A DNA stretch of 17,740 nt. It comes from DATJXG01 sp035500455. GTDB lineage: Bacteria; Acidobacteriota; Terriglobia; Terriglobales; Acidobacteriaceae. Numbering within the stretch: the stretch's first letter is position 1; each line of letters begins with the position of its first letter. The notes beneath the pieces are model-generated. The model saw nothing but the letters and a program-made list of their open reading frames with translations. It was not told where the DNA came from and ran no database searches. The DNA lies in assembly GCA_035500455.1 (NCBI GenBank), contig DATJXG010000433.1, forward strand, positions 1 to 17,740, in the 5' to 3' direction. Shown here piece by piece: positions 13,145-17,740 of the stretch. The translations under genes and the position numbers were made by a program.

Positions 13145-15043
13145 ATGAAATTCATCTTCTTTGCAACCTGTTCATGCTTCGCGGCATGGAATTCCCCGCT
13201 TTCTCCATACCACCCACTCAAGTCCACCCCAAACTTGCCGATGAATTTTTCTGAGTCCGAGCGCGGGGATGCCCCTGCCCCGCACGCAGTGATCAAGATG
13301 CCTGCTGCCGCCGTACCGACTGCTACAAAGGAGACAAAGCTCAGGACTACTCTGACCGATACCCCCGCCCGCGCCCTCTTCACTCTGCTGGCCATCGTCT
13401 TCCTCGCCGAGGCCGCGGTGATGTTTGCCCTGCCCGTCCTGTTGCCGCCCTCGGTCTCGGAAACCGTCTCCGCCTTCTTTGACGCCAGCCTTCTGACCCT
13501 CACCATAAGCCCCATCGTCTGGTGGCTCCTCATTCACCCGCTGCGCTCTCATGCCCATAGCCTGTCCGAACTGAATCGGCGGCTGAGCAGCGAGATCGCC
13601 CGCCGCGGAACCCTGGAGCAGCGTCTGCGCCACCAGGCCCTGCACGATTCCCTCACCGACCTGCCCAACCGCGCCCTCTTCATCAAAGGCGTAGAACGCG
13701 GACTGCGCCGCAAGCGCAGGCGCGCCGACTATGGCTTCGCCGTATTGTTCATTGACCTCGACCAATTCAAGTCCATCAATGACAGCCTGGGCCACGCCAC
13801 CGGCGACCGCGTGCTCATCCAGGTGGCGCAGCGCCTGGAAGCCATCATCCGCCCCGGCGACCTCTTAGCCCGCATGGGCGGCGACGAATTCACCCTCCTG
13901 CTCGATGGCCTGGAGGAATCCCAGGATGCCGCCAGAATCGCCGGGCGCATCATCGATGAGTTGTCCCGCCCGATCCTGCTGGAGGAAGAGGAAGAGGAAG
14001 ACGAAGGGGAAGAGGAAGAGGAAGAGGAAGTAGGATCGGGAGCCGGAGGTCTGGAGCTGCAGATTTCCGCCAGCATCGGTATCGCCTGGGGCGACGACCG
14101 CTACGAGAGCGCCGGCCAGTTGCTGCGCGATGCCGACATCGCCATGTACCGCGCCAAGTCGAGGCTTCGCGGCTCCTTCGAGGTCTTCGACTCGGCCATG
14201 CACCGGGTCGCCATCGAAAGGCTCTGGATCGAAAGCGCTCTGCGCCAGGCGGTGCGCAGCCTGGGATCAGACAACCCGCGCTTCTATCTGGAATTCCAGC
14301 CCATCGTCTCTCTGGCCAACGAACAACTGGCCGGCTATGAGGCCTTGCTGCGCTGGCGCCATCCCGATCGCGGCGTCATCCCGCCCATGGAGTTCATTCC
14401 GGTGGCGGAGCAGACCGGCCTCATCCTCCCTCTGGGAAGCTGGGTCCTGGGAGAAGCCTGCCGCCAGATGAGCGAATGGCTGCGCCAGGCGGCGGTGACT
14501 GATCGCGTCCTCACCGTGAGTGTCAACCTCTCCGGAAAACAACTGCAGCAGGGCGATTTGGTCGCCCGCGTCAAAGGCGCGCTCACCTCCGCCGGCCTTC
14601 CGGCGTGGCACTTGAAGCTGGAAATAACTGAAAGCCTCGCCATGCACAATCTGCCGGTCATCGCCGCCACCCTGCAGCAATTACGCACGCTGGGCGTGCG
14701 CCTCAGCATTGACGACTTCGGCACCGGCTACTCCTCCCTCAGCCACCTCCACCGCCTTCCCTTCGACAGCCTGAAGATCGACCGCTCCTTCATCGGTCGG
14801 CTCTCCTTCGACCAGGAAAGCACTGCCATCGTGGCCACCATCACCCAGTTGGCCCGTAATCTTGGAATGAGCGTGATTGCAGAAGGAGTAGAGACTCCCG
14901 AACAGCGCGAAATTCTACGCAAGATCGGCTGCGAATACTACCAGGGATACCTGTTCTCTCGACCGCTCGACAGCGCGCAAGCTCTGCAACTGCTGACCAC
15001 AGACGCCCTGGGCGAAGCCGCCCGCTTCGCCGCCGGCAGCTGA
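13145..15043 (+). CDS. Membrane-anchored GGDEF-EAL protein (c-di-GMP synthesis/breakdown)
   Basis: 632 residues. Two membrane helices (about 77-100 and 110-131) and a linker helix (about 135-165) precede a GGDEF domain (about 165-350) and an EAL domain (about 355-615). The GGDEF motif is intact (G245-F249), and RPGD (236-239) is a canonical I-site (RxxD) five residues upstream. The EAL domain keeps E399-L401, N461, E493, DDFGTGYSSL (523-532), K544 and E580 in AEGVET, so both activities look possible. A highly acidic tract (280-295, nearly all Glu) is inserted in the GGDEF domain before ASIGIAW, encoded by GAGGAA-type repeats. No sensor domain is visible beyond the membrane segment. The start is uncertain: the ATG at 13145 has no ribosome site, and ATGs at 13241 and 13298 would also keep both helices. 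It is divergent from uppS and convergent with glnE. Confidence 0.95.
   Translation: MKFIFFATCSCFAAWNSPLSPYHPLKSTPNLPMNFSESERGDAPAPHAVIKMPAAAVPTATKETKLRTTLTDTPARALFTLLAIVFLAEAAVMFALPVLLPPSVSETVSAFFDASLLTLTISPIVWWLLIHPLRSHAHSLSELNRRLSSEIARRGTLEQRLRHQALHDSLTDLPNRALFIKGVERGLRRKRRRADYGFAVLFIDLDQFKSINDSLGHATGDRVLIQVAQRLEAIIRPGDLLARMGGDEFTLLLDGLEESQDAARIAGRIIDELSRPILLEEEEEEDEGEEEEEEEVGSGAGGLELQISASIGIAWGDDRYESAGQLLRDADIAMYRAKSRLRGSFEVFDSAMHRVAIERLWIESALRQAVRSLGSDNPRFYLEFQPIVSLANEQLAGYEALLRWRHPDRGVIPPMEFIPVAEQTGLILPLGSWVLGEACRQMSEWLRQAAVTDRVLTVSVNLSGKQLQQGDLVARVKGALTSAGLPAWHLKLEITESLAMHNLPVIAATLQQLRTLGVRLSIDDFGTGYSSLSHLHRLPFDSLKIDRSFIGRLSFDQESTAIVATITQLARNLGMSVIAEGVETPEQREILRKIGCEYYQGYLFSRPLDSAQALQLLTTDALGEAARFAAGS
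13981..14030 (+). repeat. GAGGAA-type microsatellite inside the GGDEF domain
   Basis: A run of GAG/GAA codons (with one GAC and one GGG) encodes about 16 nearly all acidic residues. It lies where typical GGDEF domains have a short loop before the ASIGIA strand. The frame is kept on both sides. Confidence 0.85.
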
Positions 15044-15132
15044 TAGGCGGTGACTTTCTTCCAGACAATCTTGAGCTGTTATCTTTCGCTTCGCTCATAG
15101 CCTTAGAAACTAACTGTCAATTGAAAAATAAT

Positions 15133-15231
15133 TGTCATTCCGAGCGCAGCGAGGAATCTGGGTCTCTGCCGACAGCGGCGGTATCCCGATGTACATACGG
15201 ACCCAGATCCCTCGCTGCGCTCGGGATGACA
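15133..15231. repeat. 32-bp inverted repeat between convergent GGDEF-EAL and glnE genes
   Basis: The left arm (15133-15164, starting TGTCATTCCGAGCGCAGCGA) and right arm (15200-15231) are complementary with two mismatches around a 35-base spacer. The motif resembles the GTCATTCCGAGCGCAGCGAGG repeats I recall from many genomes. It may act as a bidirectional terminator for the two convergent genes. The rest of the gap (15044-15349) holds no gene. It has a partial direct repeat, AAAAAGTCACAGC-y-TCT, at about 15254-15269 and 15298-15314. Confidence 0.8.
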
Positions 15232-15349
15232 CTTCGGGGGAATCTCCGGACAAAAAGTCACAGCTTCTCAGGATGACAGCTCACGATAAGTCACGAAAAA
15301 AAGTCACAGCCTCTGAGCGAAGCTCAGGATCTCCCGGGAAGGATGCCCT

Positions 15350-17740
15350 CTAAGCGCCGAAAATCTTCCCATAGATGCTCCGCACGCTCTCCATCGTTCG
15401 CAGGATCTCCGCTTCCAGGCCGCCCGGGAAAGCGAATCCCAGCATTGCCGCCGTAAGTTCTTCACTCACCCGCCGCGCATGCTCCGTGCCCGGCAGCCAG
15501 CGCAGCGGACGCCCCACCGCCAACCGGCTCACATGCTGCATGGTGCGCATCAGTTCCGCTCCATGGTCGAGCGTGGCGGCATCGGCCTTCTGCAGCTGTC
15601 CCGCACTCGCGCACCGCCACAGGCGGTCGCGCAAGGTTCCGCCTTTCTCCGCGATCCCATGCTTCACCAGCAGATAGCCGGTGAGGAAGTCCACGTCGTA
15701 AAGCCCACCCGGCGATGTCTTCAGGCTTTTGCCCGGCGCCTCTGACACTTCCAGCCGCCCCCTCATCTCGCGCACCGACGGAAGAAAAGCCTCATCCGCT
15801 GCCATGCGCTCGAACAGAATCTTGGTAGCCGTAATGGCGCGCTTCCCCAACTGCGCCTCCCCCACCAGAAATCGCAGCTTGGTGTACATCAGGGCCTCCC
15901 ACGGCTGCGCCTCCTGCTCGCAATAGGACGCCAGCTGTACCGGCGTCATCAGCAACTCGCCCTCGCCGCCCCGCGGTCGCAGCCGGGTATCGATCGAAAG
16001 CACCATGCCGTCCTGCGTGTACGCCGAGAGCGCCTGCATCATGCGCTCGGCGGCTTTTCCCAGCCCCAGCCGATCTTTTCCTTCTTCGCACACGAAGAGC
16101 AAGTCGGCATCGGAAAGCACATCGAACTCGCCACTTCCCAGCCGGCCTACCGCCATCACCGCCAGGCCCGCCGGGGCACCCGCGATTTCAAAAGCCGCTG
16201 CCAGCGCGTCTTCGGCAGCGGCGGTCGTCGATGCGAACGACTCATACGCGCTCCGCCGTTCGTTGATGTCCCGCGCTCCCGAAGCGAACACCCGCCGCCG
16301 GTAGTGTTGCCGCAGCAGTGCCAGCTTCTCGCTATGGGAGAAAGGTGATGCCGCCAGATACGCGAAAATCGGATCGGCCGGCGCCCGCACCGTCCCCAGC
16401 AGCCCTTCGAACAAGTACGCTCCGCGGCCCCGCGCCGTGGACTCGTCCCAATCCGCGAGCGTGACGATCTCCTCGGGATGCCGCACCAGCACGTCGGTGA
16501 GATACTCGCTGCACTCAAACACCGCCAGCGCCCGCCGCACCGCCTCTTCGTTGCGGATGACCAACGCATAGCGCTCCGAACTGGTAAACGCCGAACTGAG
16601 GAAGCGCAGCAGGTTTTTTCGCGCCTGCGGACTCCACTGCCCGCGAAAAGCCGTTTCATAGATCGCCGGCGCGTCGCTCGCCAGCCTTTCCAGCAGTTGC
16701 TGGCTGGATTGGTCCGCCCTTCCCGGATCGAGCGGCGCCTGCAGCTGAAACTGGGCGTTCGGAGCCTCGCGGCCGCGCGTCTGCTGCTGATAAATGATGC
16801 GCCAGTAAATCTCGGCCACCGCCTCCATGCGCCGCCGCACCACGCCGGTCAGTTCTGCCAGCCGGTACACCCCCGGCGTGTAACCCTCCATGCTGCGCTG
16901 CAGGATGCGCATCTCCGGCTCGCCCGCTGGCAGCCGGTGCGTCTGCTGCCCCTGCCGCAACTGCAGGCGATGCTCCAGATGCCGCAGAAATTCGTAGGCG
17001 CTGGTAAGTTCGTGGAAGTCCCTGCCGCTGATGTGCTGCTTGTCGTGCAGCTTGTGCAGCGAAAACAGAGTGCCCCCGGAGCGCAGCCACGGCTCTTTTC
17101 CGCCATAAACCCGCTGCAGGCACTGCACCAGAAATTCGATGTCGCGGATTCCCCCGCGGTCGATCTTGACGTTAATGCTCTCGCCCGGCTCGATCGTCTT
17201 GTGATGTTGCCGGTGCGTGTGCATCTTCTCCCGCGCCACCAGCGCGGTCTTGATGGCGGCAAAATTAATTCCTTCGGTATAAACGTGCGGCTGCACGCCG
17301 CGGATGAACTCCCGCGCCAGCGCCTCGTTCCCCGCCGAGTAGCGCACTTTGATCAGCGCCTGCCGTTCCCAGTCGTGTGCCGTTTGCGCATAATATTCGA
17401 GCGCCCGCGACAAGCTGATCGCCAGCTCGCCCTCATTCCCCTGCGGACGCAGCCGCAAATCAATGCGGAAGACCGCTCCCTCGCGGCTGGTCCGCGAAAG
17501 CAACTCTGTCACCTGCTGCGCCAGCCTGACGAAGTATTCGCGGTTGGAAATCTGTGCCTCCGGCGGTTCCTGCCCGTCGCCGAAGATGTAAAGCAGGTCC
17601 ACGTCCGAGCTGTAGTTCAGCTCGTTGCCGCCAAGTTTGCCCAGTGAGAGCACCGCGAACGGCGTATCCACCAGCCGCCCCGCCGAATCCAGGTGTCCGG
17701 GCGGGCGATAGCGTTGCTGCAGGACGCTCTCCGCCGCGCG
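15350..17740 (-). CDS. glnE: Bifunctional glutamine synthetase adenylyltransferase/deadenylyltransferase, N-terminus missing at the window edge
   Basis: The frame is open to the window edge: 796 codons of an expected ~950-980, so about 150-180 N-terminal residues lie outside. A GTG at 17671 gives a shorter frame but is internal, because the in-frame codons before it (ending HLDSAGRL) read into the family motif. Two nucleotidyltransferase domains are visible. The N-terminal (deadenylylase) domain has GKLGGNELNYSSDVD (34-48 of the fragment, D46/D48) and DLRLRPQG from about 94. The C-terminal (adenylylase) domain has GRLGSGEFDVLSDAD (532-546, D544/D546) and DTRLRPRG from about 584. The enzyme adds or removes AMP on glutamine synthetase in response to PII (GlnB) and nitrogen state. 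The end converges on the GGDEF-EAL gene. No glnA or glnB is in the window. Confidence 0.96.
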   Translation of the reverse strand, partial: RAAESVLQQRYRPPGHLDSAGRLVDTPFAVLSLGKLGGNELNYSSDVDLLYIFGDGQEPPEAQISNREYFVRLAQQVTELLSRTSREGAVFRIDLRLRPQGNEGELAISLSRALEYYAQTAHDWERQALIKVRYSAGNEALAREFIRGVQPHVYTEGINFAAIKTALVAREKMHTHRQHHKTIEPGESINVKIDRGGIRDIEFLVQCLQRVYGGKEPWLRSGGTLFSLHKLHDKQHISGRDFHELTSAYEFLRHLEHRLQLRQGQQTHRLPAGEPEMRILQRSMEGYTPGVYRLAELTGVVRRRMEAVAEIYWRIIYQQQTRGREAPNAQFQLQAPLDPGRADQSSQQLLERLASDAPAIYETAFRGQWSPQARKNLLRFLSSAFTSSERYALVIRNEEAVRRALAVFECSEYLTDVLVRHPEEIVTLADWDESTARGRGAYLFEGLLGTVRAPADPIFAYLAASPFSHSEKLALLRQHYRRRVFASGARDINERRSAYESFASTTAAAEDALAAAFEIAGAPAGLAVMAVGRLGSGEFDVLSDADLLFVCEEGKDRLGLGKAAERMMQALSAYTQDGMVLSIDTRLRPRGGEGELLMTPVQLASYCEQEAQPWEALMYTKLRFLVGEAQLGKRAITATKILFERMAADEAFLPSVREMRGRLEVSEAPGKSLKTSPGGLYDVDFLTGYLLVKHGIAEKGGTLRDRLWRCASAGQLQKADAATLDHGAELMRTMQHVSRLAVGRPLRWLPGTEHARRVSEELTAAMLGFAFPGGLEAEILRTMESVRSIYGKIFGA

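Noticed and set aside
13172..13795. 207-residue minus-strand open frame
   Set aside because: Antisense to the well-supported GGDEF-EAL gene.
16478..17647. 389-residue plus-strand open frame
   Set aside because: Antisense to glnE with the same shadow composition.

Overview
The window is about 17.7 kb of GC-rich bacterial chromosome carrying housekeeping and envelope genes. I infer a member of the Acidobacteriota (Terriglobia type). The clues are a partial small coiled-coil protein beginning MKDIQQVLRRK, a long TonB with a cytoplasmic extension and a Gly-rich linker, and many GC-rich palindromic repeats between genes. No rRNA, tRNA, CRISPR array, integrase or transposase is visible. Most of the long open frames are antisense shadows of real genes.

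Layout. 1-131: 5' end of a small coiled-coil protein (minus strand, runs off the window). 631-2456: a minus-strand operon of a short YtrA-type GntR regulator, a two-TM slipin/stomatin-like SPFH protein and an ExbD/TolR-like protein. Its promoter (TTGACA/TATAAC) is overlaid by a YtrA-like operator. 2611-4521: DUF72 (YecE-like) and a stand-alone LigD polymerase-domain protein, both minus. 4720-8441: ileS followed by a SAM methyltransferase, both minus. 8442-8793: an ileS/tonB divergent region holding the ileS promoter and a foldable leader that ends in a U-tract. 8794-9789: tonB (plus) with a clear intrinsic terminator. 9950-10705: a dienelactone-hydrolase-like protein. 10848-12044: a multi-TM DUF1624/HGSNAT-like acyltransferase. 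12242-13021: uppS (minus), divergent from a GGDEF-EAL protein (13145-15043, plus). 15350-17740: the C-terminal ~796 residues of glnE (minus, runs off the right edge).

The genes are mostly separate units: translation (ileS), nitrogen regulation (glnE), cell-wall lipid carrier (uppS), energised outer-membrane transport (tonB), c-di-GMP signalling and a DNA end-joining type polymerase. The most coherent local system is the autoregulated GntR-slipin-ExbD-like operon, whose ExbD-like protein lacks the membrane Asp needed for proton coupling. Other points of interest are a dispersed two-armed inverted-repeat element found just 3' of genes in the same orientation, a structured tonB leader, a perfect 27-bp palindrome flanked by exact 8-bp direct repeats between uppS and the GGDEF-EAL gene, and low-complexity insertions inside the GGDEF domain and IleS.
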